Below, one piece after another: positions 9,044-19,031 of a stretch of 64,000 nucleotides of DNA. Origin of the DNA: Rhodospirillales bacterium. GTDB taxonomy: Bacteria > Pseudomonadota > Alphaproteobacteria > ATCC43930 > CGMCC-115725. The notes beneath the pieces were generated by a model. The model had not been told where the DNA came from and searched no databases. It worked only from the letters and a program-made list of their open reading frames with translations. Within the stretch, counting starts at the first letter, position 1. Every line of letters starts with the position of its first letter. Both the position numbers and the translations under genes were made by a program. The stretch is from contig CANJCB010000014.1 in assembly GCA_947473305.1 (NCBI GenBank), positions 34,128 through 98,127 of the forward strand. The letters run 5' to 3'.

Positions 9044-9283
9044 TCAATTGACCGGGTGCCAATTGCCGTCAGGTCCGCGGCAAGCGAGCCCATAGACCGG
9101 CTGCTCCACGCCGGCCACCGTTGCCTTCGTCTGATATTCGCGACAAGCCCGTGTCTCCGGCAGGACGGAGGTCTCGCGACCATTGACCAGGGCATAGGTA
9201 CGGGGGTCGACAGGGCTCGTGCCCGCCGTCAGGAGACAGCCGCCCAGCGGCAGCAAGAGGAGGAGGAGAAGACCGCGTAGCAT
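9044..9283 (-). CDS. small putative lipoprotein
   Basis: A 79-residue protein starting MLRG, with a run of leucines and a lipobox-like LPLGGC near residue 15, so lipidation and anchoring to a membrane is likely. The mature part has two more cysteines (TRACREYQT, GLACRGPDG) that may form a disulfide. Proteins ending with a CRGPDGxW-type motif occur as short alphaproteobacterial surface-antigen-like lipoproteins; the function is unknown. The upstream extension to 9421 is rejected because it precedes the signal sequence. Confidence 0.75.
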   Translation of the reverse strand: MLRGLLLLLLLPLGGCLLTAGTSPVDPRTYALVNGRETSVLPETRACREYQTKATVAGVEQPVYGLACRGPDGNWHPVN

Positions 9284-9387
9284 GACACCCGATCCCACAG
9301 ATAGTCCGCATCCCGCCAGGCAGAGCGGGGAGACGACTATATCACGGAAGCCATGATGCGGAATCGAGCATTCCACCGCGCGCCCGG

Positions 9388-9591
9388 CTATCGGAGCGGC
9401 GATATCTCGATCCGCTCGCAATTCATCCGGCCCTGGAGAAGGCAGTCTTCGAGACGGGAAACTGTCGCAAGTTTCTCCATCAGGTAGAGGCCGACGACCG
9501 TCAGGAACAGCGCCACCGCCAAGCCCGCAAGGCTTGCGGTGATACGATCATCGTCTTCCTGACGTTCCTGTTCTGTCATGCCGGCCGCCAT
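9388..9591 (-). CDS. small single-pass membrane protein
   Basis: A 67-residue protein with an acidic N terminus (TEQERQEDDD), one transmembrane helix (SLAGLAVALFLTVVGLYLM) and a short tail with two cysteines (EDCLLQGRMNC). The ATG could be at 9591 or 9579. The family is not named here, but the compact architecture and clean helix argue that it is a real gene. It lies upstream of the small lipoprotein on the same strand, with a gap of about 100 bases. Confidence 0.65.
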   Translation of the reverse strand: MAAGMTEQERQEDDDRITASLAGLAVALFLTVVGLYLMEKLATVSRLEDCLLQGRMNCERIEISPLR

Positions 9592-9927
9592 GATCTATGT
9601 CGGACCTGAACAAGCATAGCGCCATTATAAGAAAAATCACCAGCCGCCGCTGCAAATCTCCTGTGCGGAAACGACGAACCTCAAAATTCACACCTCCCTC
9701 AAACCTTAATGAGGAAGTCCTGTTCTTATCGATTAATTTTGAAGCGCTGAAATTTACTATAAGGACGCTGCCAGGACAGCGGAGGTTCGAACAAGCCCGA
9801 GATCGCCATTAACAATCGATTAGCGCTCCACCTCCTAAGATCGAATACAGCCAGGGGATGACGAGGGAATCCAAGAACGATGTCTCTTTCCCGTTCACGC
9901 GCGTCGCCGAATGAGAGATGATCAGGC
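9592..9927. other. 336-base intergenic region between divergent genes
   Basis: More AT-rich than its surroundings (for example, runs near 9620-9650 and 9715-9770). It must hold the promoters of the small membrane protein (leftward) and of the soluble histidine kinase (rightward). An open frame of 71 codons at 9597-9812 has no convincing ribosome-binding site or protein character. I see no RNA gene or clear repeat. Confidence 0.5.
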
Positions 9928-10890
9928 ATGAACAGGCCTGATGAAGAAGCGGCCTTGCAAAAAAGGGCCGCCGAATTGGCCGCCGGCCCGGCGCTCGATC
10001 CCGCTGCGATGCAGGCGGAATACCAAGCGCTCGTCGAGCGGCATCTAGAGCTGCTTCGCCACTTCCGGAAGATCGCGAAGATCAGCGACGGGCTCCAGAG
10101 CGACCTGACGCAGCTTGCCGAAGCCGCGCGCACGGCCAAGGAAGATGCGGATGCGGCCAATCGGGCGAAATCCGATTTTCTCGCCAATATGAGCCATGAA
10201 CTGCGCACGCCTCTGAACGCGATCATCGGCTTTGCGGAAGTGATCGAGGGCCAGCTGCTGGGCCCCTTGGGGGTGAATCGTTACCGCGAATACGCGAAGG
10301 ACATTCTCGAGAGCGGCCGGCATCTGCTGGAGGTGATCAACGACGTTCTCGATCTCGCCAAGGTTGAAGCGGGCACCCTGGAGCTCCATGAAACCCTCGT
10401 CAATATAGGCGATGTCGTGCTGGTCTGCGAACGCACGCTGCGGCAGCGGGCGACCGACGGGAAGCTGCGGCTCTCGACCGAGATCGATCCGGCGCTCTCC
10501 GGGATGGTGGCGGACGAATTGAAGCTCCGGCAGATCATCATAAATCTTCTGTCGAACGCGGTGAAGTTCACCCCGGCGGGCGGCGACGTCACCATTTCCG
10601 TAAACCTGCTCTCCGACGGGGAAATCGCCATTGCGGTCGCGGATACGGGCGTCGGCATCGCCCCGGCGGATATTCCGACCGCTTTGGAGCCTTTCCGCCA
10701 GATCGACAACTCGATGTCCCGCAGCCATCAGGGAACTGGCCTGGGCCTGCCCCTCACCCGCAAGCTCGTGGAACTGCACGGCGGTCGCTTGACGATCGAA
10801 AGCGCCCTTGGGGTGGGGACCACCGTCACCGCCGTCTTTCCCAGCGAACGGAACGCGACGACAGCTTCGACCGCCGCCATCGCCTTCTAG
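9928..10890 (+). CDS. soluble sensor histidine kinase
   Basis: A 320-residue kinase without membrane segments. A helical, probably coiled-coil N terminus (residues 1-80) leads to HisKA with phosphorylated His90 in NMSHELRTPLN. The HATPase domain follows with an N box (INLLSNAVKFTP), G1 (ADTGVGIAP) and G2 (GTGLGLPL). It resembles the PleC/DivJ catalytic core. No response-regulator gene adjoins it, so it is an orphan kinase whose input may come through protein contacts with the N-terminal helix. It is convergent with the thiolase, with one base between stop codons. Confidence 0.92.
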   Translation: MNRPDEEAALQKRAAELAAGPALDPAAMQAEYQALVERHLELLRHFRKIAKISDGLQSDLTQLAEAARTAKEDADAANRAKSDFLANMSHELRTPLNAIIGFAEVIEGQLLGPLGVNRYREYAKDILESGRHLLEVINDVLDLAKVEAGTLELHETLVNIGDVVLVCERTLRQRATDGKLRLSTEIDPALSGMVADELKLRQIIINLLSNAVKFTPAGGDVTISVNLLSDGEIAIAVADTGVGIAPADIPTALEPFRQIDNSMSRSHQGTGLGLPLTRKLVELHGGRLTIESALGVGTTVTAVFPSERNATTASTAAIAF

Positions 10891-10891
10891 G

Positions 10892-12058
10892 TCATCGCAG
10901 CGGTTCGAGAATGCTGACGTAATTGGCGACGGCCGCGCCGCCCATATTGAAGACGCCGGCCAGCTTGGCATCCTTGACCTGGATCCCGCCCGCCGTGCCG
11001 GTGACCTGCATCGCCGCCAGGACATGCATGGAAACACCGGTCGCTCCGATGGGATGACCTTTCGACTTCAGCCCCCCCGACGGATTCACGGGAAGCTTCC
11101 CGTCTTTCTCCGTCCACCCCTCTTCGATCGCCTTGGCGCCTTCGCCGATCTCGGTGAGCCCCATAGCCTCGTAGGATAAGAGTTCCGCAATCGTGAAGCA
11201 GTCATGCACCTCGACGAGGCTCAGGTCCGAAAGATCGAGCCTGGCGCCCGCGAGCGCCCGCTTCCAGGCCAGCGCCGGCCCCTCGAATTGCGTCACATCC
11301 CGCCGGCTCATGGGCAGGAAGTCGTTGACCTGCTCGGCGGCCCGGAAAACCACGGCTTTCCCCAGCGTGAAAGCGGTGGCCACATCGCTCAGGACCACGG
11401 CCGCCGCCCCATCCGACACCAGCGAGCAATCGGTGCGGCGCAGCGGCCCCGCCACCAGGGGATTTTTCTCGGAGACGGTGCGGCAGAAATCGTAGCCCAG
11501 ATCCTTCTGCATCTGGGCGAGAGGATTGACCGCGCCGTTCTTGTGGTTCTTCGCCGCGATCCGAGCGAGGGCATCCGACTGGTCGCCGTAACGCTGGAAA
11601 TAGGCCTGGGCGATCTGTCCGAAGACACCGGCGAAACCGCCTTCTATATCGCCTTCTTCCTTCAGATAGGAGGCGCGGATCAGGATATCCCCGACCGCGG
11701 CGCCCGAAACCTCGCTCATCTTCTCGACGCCGACCACCAGCACGATCCGGGCTTTGCGCGCCGATATCATGTTGAGGCCCTGATGGATCGCCGCCGAGCC
11801 CGTGGCGCAGGCGTTCTCGACCCGGGTTACCGGCTTGAACCGCAGGGAAGGATCGGTCTGGAGCACCAGCGACGAGGGGAATTCCTGCCGGACGAAGCCC
11901 GCGTTCATATGGCCGACATAGATGGCGTCCACGTCGGCGGGAGCGAGGCCCGCGTCATGGATGGCGTCGGTGGCGACCTTGACGATGAGGGATTCGATAT
12001 CCTCGTTGTCATGACGGCCGAAGCGGGTATGGGCCCATCCGACGATGCATCCGGTCAT
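10892..12058 (-). CDS. thiolase-family protein (acetyl-CoA acetyltransferase / SCP2-type)
   Basis: A 388-residue thiolase. The acyl-accepting Cys84 lies in ENACATGSAA, and the C-terminal HPIGATG motif supplies the second catalytic His. It also has EVHDCFTIAEL with the third catalytic region, as in SCP2-like and archaeal-type thiolases. It condenses or cleaves acyl-CoAs. The start at 12058 (MTGCIVGWAH) fits the family, whereas upstream residues do not. It is divergent from pyrC, sharing a promoter region of about 90 bases. Confidence 0.88.
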   Translation of the reverse strand: MTGCIVGWAHTRFGRHDNEDIESLIVKVATDAIHDAGLAPADVDAIYVGHMNAGFVRQEFPSSLVLQTDPSLRFKPVTRVENACATGSAAIHQGLNMISARKARIVLVVGVEKMSEVSGAAVGDILIRASYLKEEGDIEGGFAGVFGQIAQAYFQRYGDQSDALARIAAKNHKNGAVNPLAQMQKDLGYDFCRTVSEKNPLVAGPLRRTDCSLVSDGAAAVVLSDVATAFTLGKAVVFRAAEQVNDFLPMSRRDVTQFEGPALAWKRALAGARLDLSDLSLVEVHDCFTIAELLSYEAMGLTEIGEGAKAIEEGWTEKDGKLPVNPSGGLKSKGHPIGATGVSMHVLAAMQVTGTAGGIQVKDAKLAGVFNMGGAAVANYVSILEPLR

Positions 12059-12149
12059 TGCCTGATCTCCTGGAAGTGCGGCGCGCGACTCTACCGCATC
12101 GATATGGGGTCGCCTATCCCCGCGAGCCACATGTAAGAATAAGGAGGCG

Positions 12150-13214
12150 ATGCCCCAGAATTCGAGAGGATATGGCGTGACGGAAGAAAGCCTGACGCTG
12201 CGGCGACCCGACGATTGGCATGTTCATCTGCGCGATGGTGCGATGATGGCGGCGGTGCTGCCCTATACGGCGCGCCAATTCGCCCGCGCCATCATCATGC
12301 CGAACCTCGTGCCCCCCGTGACCACGATCGCCGCGGCCAAGGCCTATCGCGACCGCATCCTCAAGGCCCTGCCCGCCGGCAGCGACTTCGAGCCTCTGAT
12401 GACCTGCTATCTGACGGACCATATCGATCCCGACGAAGTGGGACGAGGCGCGCGGGAAAAGGTCTTCCGGGCGGCCAAGCTCTACCCCTCCCATGCGACG
12501 ACCAATTCGGCCCATGGCGTGAGCGACATCGCCAAGATCGAGAAAGTCCTGGAACGCATGGCCGACGAAGGCCTGCCGCTCCTCGTCCATGGCGAGGTGA
12601 CCGATCCCAGTGTCGATATCTTCGACCGGGAGGCGGTCTTCATCGAGCGGGTCCTGGCTCCCCTCATGCGCCGGATCCCGGAGCTGCGGATCGTCTTCGA
12701 GCACGCCACCACCAAGGACGCGGTCCAGTTCATAACGGATGCCGGCCCCAACATAGCCGCGACCATCACCCCCCATCATCTGGTGATCAACCGCAACGCT
12801 CTCTTCCAGGGCGGGCTTCGGCCCCATATGTATTGCCTGCCCGTGGCAAAGCGCGAGGCTCACCGGTTGGCGCTGCGCCAGGCCGCGACCTCGGGCAAGC
12901 CGAAATTCTTCCTCGGCACCGACACCGCTCCCCATCCGACCAAGGACAAGGAAAGCGATTGCGGCTGCGCGGGTATCTTCGCGGCGCCGGCGGCGCTCGA
13001 AACCTATGCCCGGGTCTTCGAGGAGGACGGCGCGCTCGACAAGCTCGAAGCTTTCGCATCCTTGAATGGCCCGGCCTTCTACCGGCTACCGGCCAATGAA
13101 GGGCGGATTACCCTGCGGCGGGCGCCGACCAAGGTGCCGGCCCTGGTGAATGTCGGCGAGATCGGCGTTCAGCCTTTCCTGGCGGGCGAGACGATCGGCT
13201 GGCAGATCGCCTAG
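12150..13214 (+). CDS. pyrC: dihydroorotase
   Basis: Class II (E. coli-type) dihydroorotase of about 354 residues (E. coli 348), which cyclises carbamoyl-aspartate to dihydroorotate in pyrimidine synthesis. It has the zinc ligands HVHLRD (H24, H26), the carboxylated Lys in [12 protein letters not shown], His residues in LLVHGEV and FEHATT, and the catalytic Asp in GTDTAPH. The ATG at 12150 has AAGGAGG very close upstream; a GTG at 12177, nearer the conserved region, is an alternative. Its TAG stop shares the bases CTAG with the convergent asparagine-synthase stop. Confidence 0.95.
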   Translation: MPQNSRGYGVTEESLTLRRPDDWHVHLRDGAMMAAVLPYTARQFARAIIMPNLVPPVTTIAAAKAYRDRILKALPAGSDFEPLMTCYLTDHIDPDEVGRGAREKVFRAAKLYPSHATTNSAHGVSDIAKIEKVLERMADEGLPLLVHGEVTDPSVDIFDREAVFIERVLAPLMRRIPELRIVFEHATTKDAVQFITDAGPNIAATITPHHLVINRNALFQGGLRPHMYCLPVAKREAHRLALRQAATSGKPKFFLGTDTAPHPTKDKESDCGCAGIFAAPAALETYARVFEEDGALDKLEAFASLNGPAFYRLPANEGRITLRRAPTKVPALVNVGEIGVQPFLAGETIGWQIA

Positions 13215-14980
13215 CTGCGGGTCGCGAGCGCGGAGAAGACATCCGGCTCGGGCTTCAGCTTCAGGATGTGATGCCGGTGCCAGAGCGCGTAGAAGAGCAG
13301 CGTCCAGGCGGCAAAGCCGTGATGCCTCTCCTCCGCATGGAGGAAGAGCTTTTCAACGGCACCGGGCACGCAGATCTCGCGCACGCAGGGCTGTTCCGCG
13401 ACGAGCGGCCCCAAGGCCGCCCCCCGCTTCGCGATCCACTGCCCGACCGGCACGGTGAAGCCCTTCTTCTTTCCGAAGGGTTCCGCAGCGGGCACCTTTT
13501 CGGCGACCCAACTGCGCAAAAGATATTTTCCGAGGCCCTTCCTCACCTTGAGATCGTCGGGCAGCCGGAAAGCGAAGTTCGCCACTGCCGGATCGAGGAA
13601 AGGCGTGCGCCCCTCGATGCCATTCGCCATCAAACAGCGGTCGAGCTTGGTCAGGAGATCGTTGGGCAGCCAATCGGCGCAGTCGGTCGCCTGGGCCACC
13701 TGGAGCTTGCTGCGCCCCGATGTTGCGGCCCGGACCTCGGCCGAGGCGAAGCCATCCCGCCAGCCGGCCAGATCGCCCCGGAGAAGTCCCAGCCCGTCGA
13801 GATTGCCCCGTCCCCGCATCAGCTTCCCGCCGAGCCACCAGGGCCGCATGACACTCCGGTAACGGCCATAGCCGCCGAACAGCTCGTCCCCGCCCTCGCC
13901 CGACAGGATCACTTTCAGGCCCGCCTCGCGGGCGGCGGCTGCGAGCTTGAAGGTGGGAAGGATCGCATAGTCGGCGGCGGGATCGTCCATCGCTCCCGCG
14001 ATCTCGGGCAGGAGCCGCCAGAAATCGGCTTCGCGGAACTCGACCTCGATATGCTCGGCGCCCAGGGATTCCGCCACGCGGCGGGCCGGCTCGCGCTCGT
14101 CGGCGACGCCAGGCATGGAAAAGCCGGCGGTAAAGGCCTTGACCGGCCGCTCGTTGAGCCGCGCCATCATGGCGAGCACGGCGGCGCTGTCGATCCCGCC
14201 GGAAAGGAACATGCCATAGGGCACATCGGATCGCTGATGCACCAGCACGCTGTCGGCGAAGACCCGGTCGAATTCGGCGCGGGCCTCGTTCTCGTCCCGG
14301 CGGATGGGTTCGCCGGCCGGCAGCGCGTCGCGGTGATGGCGCTCGACCACCCGCCCCCGCGCGACGACGATGGTTTCGCCCGGCAGAACGCGATGGATGC
14401 CCGCGAAGATCGTCTCGCGGCCGGTAGTGAACTGGAGCTGAAGCAACTCGTTCCGCACCTGCCGCACGAGCTGGACGGGAACGAGGCCGCTCGCGATCAG
14501 CGCCTGCGGTTCCGAGGCGAAGCAGAAACCGGCCGGGGTCTCGGCATAATAGAGCGGCTTGATCCCGAAGGGGTCGCGGCTCAGGAGAAGCCGGCCGGCC
14601 GCCGGATCGTGCAGCGCAATCGCATACATGCCGCGCAAGTGGTTGGGATAGGCGACCCCATGCTTGCGGTAAAGCGGCAGCGGCGTCTCGCAATCGGAAG
14701 CGGTCGAGAAGGCAGCCCCCTGAAGGTCCGCCTTCAGCTCGATGTAATTATAGATTTCGCCATTGGCGACGAGCCCCGCCCCGCCCGCGTCATAGAGCGG
14801 CTGATCGCCGGTCGCGAGATCGATGATGGCGAGCCGCGTCTGCACCATGCCCACGTCGCCGGTCCGATAGTGGCCCGTACCGTCAGGCCCGCGATGGAGG
14901 AGCGCCGCCTCCAAGGCCTGCAAAGCAAGGCCCGAGGGCGCCTCGCCGTTGGTGGCCATAATCCCGGCGATGCCGCACAT
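13211..14980 (-). CDS. asnB: asparagine synthase (glutamine-hydrolysing) homologue
   Basis: A 589-residue two-domain amidotransferase. Removing Met exposes Cys2 (MCGIAG), the glutaminase nucleophile, followed by HRGPDG and the NGEIYN loop. The synthetase domain has the PP-loop SGGIDS near residue 260 and [14 protein letters not shown]. It makes asparagine from aspartate, or in sugar clusters may amidate a sugar acid. It is the last gene of a four-gene operon with three glycosyltransferases; its ATG overlaps the previous stop by one base (TGATG). That context favours a glycan role, but a housekeeping role cannot be ruled out. Confidence 0.9.
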   Translation of the reverse strand: MCGIAGIMATNGEAPSGLALQALEAALLHRGPDGTGHYRTGDVGMVQTRLAIIDLATGDQPLYDAGGAGLVANGEIYNYIELKADLQGAAFSTASDCETPLPLYRKHGVAYPNHLRGMYAIALHDPAAGRLLLSRDPFGIKPLYYAETPAGFCFASEPQALIASGLVPVQLVRQVRNELLQLQFTTGRETIFAGIHRVLPGETIVVARGRVVERHHRDALPAGEPIRRDENEARAEFDRVFADSVLVHQRSDVPYGMFLSGGIDSAAVLAMMARLNERPVKAFTAGFSMPGVADEREPARRVAESLGAEHIEVEFREADFWRLLPEIAGAMDDPAADYAILPTFKLAAAAREAGLKVILSGEGGDELFGGYGRYRSVMRPWWLGGKLMRGRGNLDGLGLLRGDLAGWRDGFASAEVRAATSGRSKLQVAQATDCADWLPNDLLTKLDRCLMANGIEGRTPFLDPAVANFAFRLPDDLKVRKGLGKYLLRSWVAEKVPAAEPFGKKKGFTVPVGQWIAKRGAALGPLVAEQPCVREICVPGAVEKLFLHAEERHHGFAAWTLLFYALWHRHHILKLKPEPDVFSALATRS

Positions 14981-16005
14981 CAGCGGGCGATCCTGTCGAT
15001 GAATTCCCGATAGGTGGCGACGACCCGGCTCTCCTCGAAGCGCGCCTGATAGGCCATGAAGCCCTTGATTGCAAAGCTGCGGCGCAGCCCCCAATTTCCG
15101 GCCAGTTCCCGCAAGGCCGCCGCCAGGGCGGGCGCGTCGTCGACCGGCACCAGAATTCCGGTCTCCCCGGCTTCGATAAGGGCGGCAGGACCCGCGCTAT
15201 TCGTCGCTATGACCGGCGCTTTCGCTGCCCAGGCCTCGATCACCACATTGCCGAGCGGCTCGTGGCGCGACGGCACGACGACCATGTCCGCCGTCGCCAT
15301 CAGGTCGGAGACATCCTCCCGCCACCCAAGAAACCGCACCCTCGAGGCGATCCCCAGATCCCGCGCCTGACGCTCAAGGTCCGGCCGCAAGTCGCCTTCA
15401 CCGGCCAGCCAGAGACGCAGATCCGGCACCTGGGCCACCGCCGCGAGCAGCGTGTCGAAGCCCTTGTTCGGATGAAGTCGCCCCAGCGCCAGAGCCAGCG
15501 GTGCGTTCACGCTCGCTCCCAATTCTTCCCGATCCAGGGGGGCCGCCGGGACGATCTTCACGAAATTCGGGAGATAATGCGCGCGATCCCTCGGCCAGCC
15601 TTCGCGGATCAGGTAATCGACGATGTCCTGGGTGTTACCTACGAGATGATCGCAGCGGCGATAATATTTCAAATCGTAATAGCCTCCGAGCCGCGCAACA
15701 TGCACGAAATCCCCCGCAGGACATAGAGAGGTCGCCCGGCTCATCCAGGTAAGCACCACCTGCGGTCGATAGGTCCTGATCGCCTTGGCGAAGGCCCGCC
15801 GCGTCAGAAAGTCGAACCTTGCGCCGAAACGCAGTTCCGTCACGTCGAGCCCGGCCTGACGCAAAGCGGCGGCCCGATCCGCATCCCGCCGGATGACGAG
15901 CTTCTGATCCTGCCCCGCCTGCCCGAGCCCGATGGCGAGGCGCGTGAAGAAGGCCTCGGCGCCGCCATGCCGGGCTCCCGCCATGGCCTGCAGGAGGCGC
16001 GTCAC
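14980..16005 (-). CDS. glycosyltransferase family 4
   Basis: A 341-residue GT-B glycosyltransferase. The C-terminal nucleotide-sugar domain carries the family E-x7-E pair in SRHEPLGNVVIEAW, and the domain linker has ALGRLHPNKGFDTLL. It transfers a sugar from a nucleotide donor, probably on the cytosolic face during polysaccharide or lipopolysaccharide assembly. It overlaps the upstream glycosyltransferase by four bases and the downstream asnB by one. The donor and acceptor cannot be read from the sequence. Confidence 0.9.
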   Translation of the reverse strand: MTRLLQAMAGARHGGAEAFFTRLAIGLGQAGQDQKLVIRRDADRAAALRQAGLDVTELRFGARFDFLTRRAFAKAIRTYRPQVVLTWMSRATSLCPAGDFVHVARLGGYYDLKYYRRCDHLVGNTQDIVDYLIREGWPRDRAHYLPNFVKIVPAAPLDREELGASVNAPLALALGRLHPNKGFDTLLAAVAQVPDLRLWLAGEGDLRPDLERQARDLGIASRVRFLGWREDVSDLMATADMVVVPSRHEPLGNVVIEAWAAKAPVIATNSAGPAALIEAGETGILVPVDDAPALAAALRELAGNWGLRRSFAIKGFMAYQARFEESRVVATYREFIDRIAR

Positions 16006-17039
16006 GGAATGAGCCCCTCGAACCGCTGGGCGACCTCGTCCCAGCTCAATCCTTGTTGTGTCGCCAACGCCGCCTCGTGCTGGCGGCGCCAGATCGCCTC
16101 CTCCGACAAAAGCGCGATGGCCGCTTTGACGAAGGCGTCGTCGTCGGCAGCGACGGTGCCGGTCACGCCGTTCTGAACCCGCTCGGCCACGGAGCCCAGG
16201 GGACGGACCACTGCGGGCACGCCCAGGGCCTGGGCTTCGGCGAGCGACAGGCAGAAGGTCTCCCCCGGATCGCCGCCATAGAGCATGACCCGTGAACTTC
16301 GCAAGGCCTCGATCAGACCCTCGCGCGGCAGGGGCTCATGGCGGCGGACGCCCTTGTCTGCCAGGGCATCCGCGCGCGCCAGCACCGCGTTCATGGCGGA
16401 AGCCTTCTTGTCGGCCGCCTGCCCATAGACCGCCGCCCCCGAATAGAGGTGCAGTTCCGCCTGGGGCACGGCCGGCGCGATCCGCCTTTCCCAGAGATCG
16501 AGAAGCCAATCGAGCCCCCGCAGCGGATTTGACGTGAAGATCGCGCGCGGCGGCGGCATCTGCCCGAGCGGCAGCCTTCCCCGGAAGGCGTCCGCCAGAC
16601 CGAGCGGGATCGTCGCCCGCCCCCCATTCGGGACCCAGCCGGGCACCGTCGAGGCATGATGGGGACCGGCAAAGGCGAGAATCGGGCGGTAGCGCAGGAG
16701 CGGCCAGAGATAGCGCGGCTTCAGGAGGTAGTCTCCGGGATTGTGCAGCCAGAAGACCTGGCGTCGCGCCCCTGGTATCAGGCCGATCAGGCGATGGCCC
16801 CGGTTGCCGATATAGAGGTCGCAATCCTCGGGGAAGCTGGAGGGATCGATCGGCGTCCAATAGACGCCCTTGTGGCGGATCGGCGCCTTTATCTTGTTAC
16901 AGACGAGCACCTGATGCCCCCGCGCGGCAAAGGCCTCGGCAAGGGAGACGAAAGCAGCCTCGGCTCCTCCGAGCGGCGAGCTTTCCGCCATCATCCCGTC
17001 GAAGGGGATGCCATCGTCGGCCATCATCACGAGCGTCAT
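16002..17039 (-). CDS. glycosyltransferase (GT-B fold, GT4-like)
   Basis: A 345-residue glycosyltransferase. The N terminus has SSPLGGAEAAFVSLAEAFAARGHQV, typical of GT4 (GG-x-E) proteins, and the C-terminal half has GETFCLSLAEAQALGVPAV, a variant of the E-x7-E donor site. The start at 17039 overlaps the stop of the GT9 gene (ATGA); the long upstream extension of this frame lies antisense-like within that gene and is rejected. Second of four overlapping glycan genes. Confidence 0.85.
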   Translation of the reverse strand: MTLVMMADDGIPFDGMMAESSPLGGAEAAFVSLAEAFAARGHQVLVCNKIKAPIRHKGVYWTPIDPSSFPEDCDLYIGNRGHRLIGLIPGARRQVFWLHNPGDYLLKPRYLWPLLRYRPILAFAGPHHASTVPGWVPNGGRATIPLGLADAFRGRLPLGQMPPPRAIFTSNPLRGLDWLLDLWERRIAPAVPQAELHLYSGAAVYGQAADKKASAMNAVLARADALADKGVRRHEPLPREGLIEALRSSRVMLYGGDPGETFCLSLAEAQALGVPAVVRPLGSVAERVQNGVTGTVAADDDAFVKAAIALLSEEAIWRRQHEAALATQQGLSWDEVAQRFEGLIP

Positions 17040-17989
17040 CGGGGAACGCTCCGCTGGAAAAGCTTCAGAGCCGCGGCTTCGACCGCCTCGACACTGAGAC
17101 TGTCCATCAAGGTATCGGTCGTCCGATGGTCGAAACCCGGCGTGCCGAGCAATTCCCGCGCCGGGATTTCCGTGAAGACCATCGCCGTATGAGGCCCCCA
17201 GGGGGCATATTGAGCGGGAAGACCGGGTCCGAAAAGCCCCAGGGTCGGAACGCCCGAGGCGGCCGCCACATGCATGAGGCCGGTGTCGTTCCCGATAAAA
17301 AGCTGGGAGCGGCGCAGGATGGCGGCGGCGGTCAGGAGATCGACCTCGCCGACGAGATCGATCCGCCGCTCCGGCGGCAGGGCGTCGAGGAGCGGCTGGG
17401 CCTGGGACCTCTCGTGCTCGGCCGCCATCACGGCGACGCGCGATTGCCGAAAGGGACCCTCCGCGATCAGGCGTTGGGCAAGCTCGGCGAATCGTTCGGC
17501 CCGCCACTGCTTGCCGCGCCAATTGGCAGCGGGACCTATCGCCAGGATCGGCGCTCCCGCCGGGATCAAGGCGCCGGCCCGGGCCTCATGCTCAGGCTCG
17601 GTCCAGAGACGCGGCGCGGGCGGCGGATCCAGGGAATAAAGACGCGCCAGCTGCTGGACCCGATGTTCCGAAGGATCGCCCTTGGCCATGACCCGGCGTT
17701 CGCGCGCCCAGAGAAGATAGACCAGCGCCGATCCCCTGAGATCGATCACCAGATCCCAATTCCGCCCCACGACCTCCCGCCAGAGCTTGAGCCAATGGCG
17801 CGACATCTTCTGCTTGGCGACCACGATCAGGCGTTCAAGCCCCGGCACGGCCTCGAAAAGCGGCGCGGCGATAGGTCCGGCGGCGATGGTGAAGCGGGCA
17901 CCCGGATAGCGGTCGATCAGATAGCCCAAAAGGCTGGTCGACAGGACGGCGTCGCCGATGCGGGTCGCGGTGACGAAAAGGATTTTCAT
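17036..17989 (-). CDS. glycosyltransferase family 9 (heptosyltransferase-like)
   Basis: A 317-residue GT9 protein like ADP-heptose:LPS heptosyltransferases. The N terminus MKILFVTATRIGDAVLSTSLL carries the conserved GD motif, and the C-terminal signature GNDTGLMHVAAASGVPTLGLFGP binds the nucleotide sugar. It probably adds a heptose or related sugar to an LPS core or surface polysaccharide at the cytosolic side of the membrane. First gene of the overlapping four-gene operon; the promoter should lie in 17990-18130, shared with divergent ygfZ. Confidence 0.9.
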   Translation of the reverse strand: MKILFVTATRIGDAVLSTSLLGYLIDRYPGARFTIAAGPIAAPLFEAVPGLERLIVVAKQKMSRHWLKLWREVVGRNWDLVIDLRGSALVYLLWARERRVMAKGDPSEHRVQQLARLYSLDPPPAPRLWTEPEHEARAGALIPAGAPILAIGPAANWRGKQWRAERFAELAQRLIAEGPFRQSRVAVMAAEHERSQAQPLLDALPPERRIDLVGEVDLLTAAAILRRSQLFIGNDTGLMHVAAASGVPTLGLFGPGLPAQYAPWGPHTAMVFTEIPARELLGTPGFDHRTTDTLMDSLSVEAVEAAALKLFQRSVPR

Positions 17990-18130
17990 GGAAGCGTCCC
18001 CGGCTCAGGCGGCCCGGAAGCCCGGCGGCGGGAGAAGGTTCATGATCGCGTTATACCTGGGCTTCCCGGTCCTTGCCAAGCGGCCCCCCTTTGCCCAAGT
18101 TTAGCGGGCTTGGAAAAGGAACAAACGACC

Positions 18131-19024
18131 ATGCCGGAAAAATCCTTCGTGCTTCTGCCGGATCGCGGCGTGCTGGCGGTCGAGGGCGAGGATCGGCGGT
18201 CCTTTCTCCAGGGTCTCGTCTCCAACGACGTGACCAAGGCCGCCGCCGACCGCGCGATCTGGGCGGCCCTTCTGACGCCCCAGGGCAAGTTCCTCCACGA
18301 ATTCTTCATCACCGAGATCGGCGAGACGCTCTATCTCGAAGGAGAGGCGGCGCGACTCGCGGACCTGCAGAAACGCCTCTCGATCTATCGCCTGCGCTCC
18401 AAGGTGACCATCGCGGATGCGTCGAACCGCTTTGCCCTATGCGCCGCTTTCGGAAGCGGTGCGCTGGAAGCGCTGGGGCTGCCCGCGGAAAGAGGAGCCG
18501 CGAAAACAATTCCGGGCGGCATCGCATATGTCGATCCTCGGCTGGCGGATCTCGGCGCTCGCGTCATGCGCGCCCGAGACGCCGCCTCCTTGGCGGAGGC
18601 GGGTTTTTCGGAAGCGCCCTTCGAGACCTATGACCGGCTCCGGCTGGGGCTCGGGGTGCCGGACGGCAGCCGGGACATGCCCATCGACAAGGCCATCCTG
18701 CTGGAAGCGGGTTTCGACGAACTCGACGGCGTCGATTGGAAAAAGGGCTGCTATATCGGCCAGGAACTGACCGCCCGCACCAAATACCGAGGCATCATCC
18801 GCAAGAGGTTGATGCCGGTACGGGTCGAGGGACCGACGCCCGAGCCTGGCACCCTGATCATGCACGGCGAGAAGGAAGCCGGCGAGATGCGGTCTGGTCG
18901 CGACGGCATCGCGCTGGCGTTGATCCGCTTCGAAGTGCTCGCCGAAGCCGAGGCTTCGAGTGGCAAGCTGATCGCCGGAGACTCAACAATCCATCCCCAG
19001 AAGCCCGCCTGGGCGAGTTTCTGA
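18131..19024 (+). CDS. ygfZ: folate-binding protein YgfZ (iron-sulfur cluster maintenance)
   Basis: A 297-residue GcvT-like protein. The diagnostic K-G-C-Y-x-G-Q-E motif (KKGCYIGQELTART) is near residues 204-217. YgfZ binds tetrahydrofolate and helps repair or assemble certain iron-sulfur enzymes. The ATG at 18131 follows a GGAAAAGGA sequence. The longer in-frame reading starting at 17126 is rejected because its first 335 codons run antisense to the GT9 gene. It ends 7 bases before the convergent ppdK stop. Confidence 0.93.
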   Translation: MPEKSFVLLPDRGVLAVEGEDRRSFLQGLVSNDVTKAAADRAIWAALLTPQGKFLHEFFITEIGETLYLEGEAARLADLQKRLSIYRLRSKVTIADASNRFALCAAFGSGALEALGLPAERGAAKTIPGGIAYVDPRLADLGARVMRARDAASLAEAGFSEAPFETYDRLRLGLGVPDGSRDMPIDKAILLEAGFDELDGVDWKKGCYIGQELTARTKYRGIIRKRLMPVRVEGPTPEPGTLIMHGEKEAGEMRSGRDGIALALIRFEVLAEAEASSGKLIAGDSTIHPQKPAWASF

Positions 19025-19031
19025 GACCGGA

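Noticed and set aside
9597..9812. 71-codon frame in the AT-rich intergenic region
   Set aside because: No ribosome-binding site, no recognisable composition, low coding likelihood.
16002..17522. 506-codon version of the second glycosyltransferase
   Set aside because: The extra 161 codons run inside the GT9 gene in another frame; the ATGA overlap at 17036-17039 fixes the true start.
17126..19024. 632-codon frame joining sequence opposite GT9 to ygfZ
   Set aside because: Only the part from 18131 is YgfZ. The first part is antisense to the heptosyltransferase-like gene and resembles no protein.
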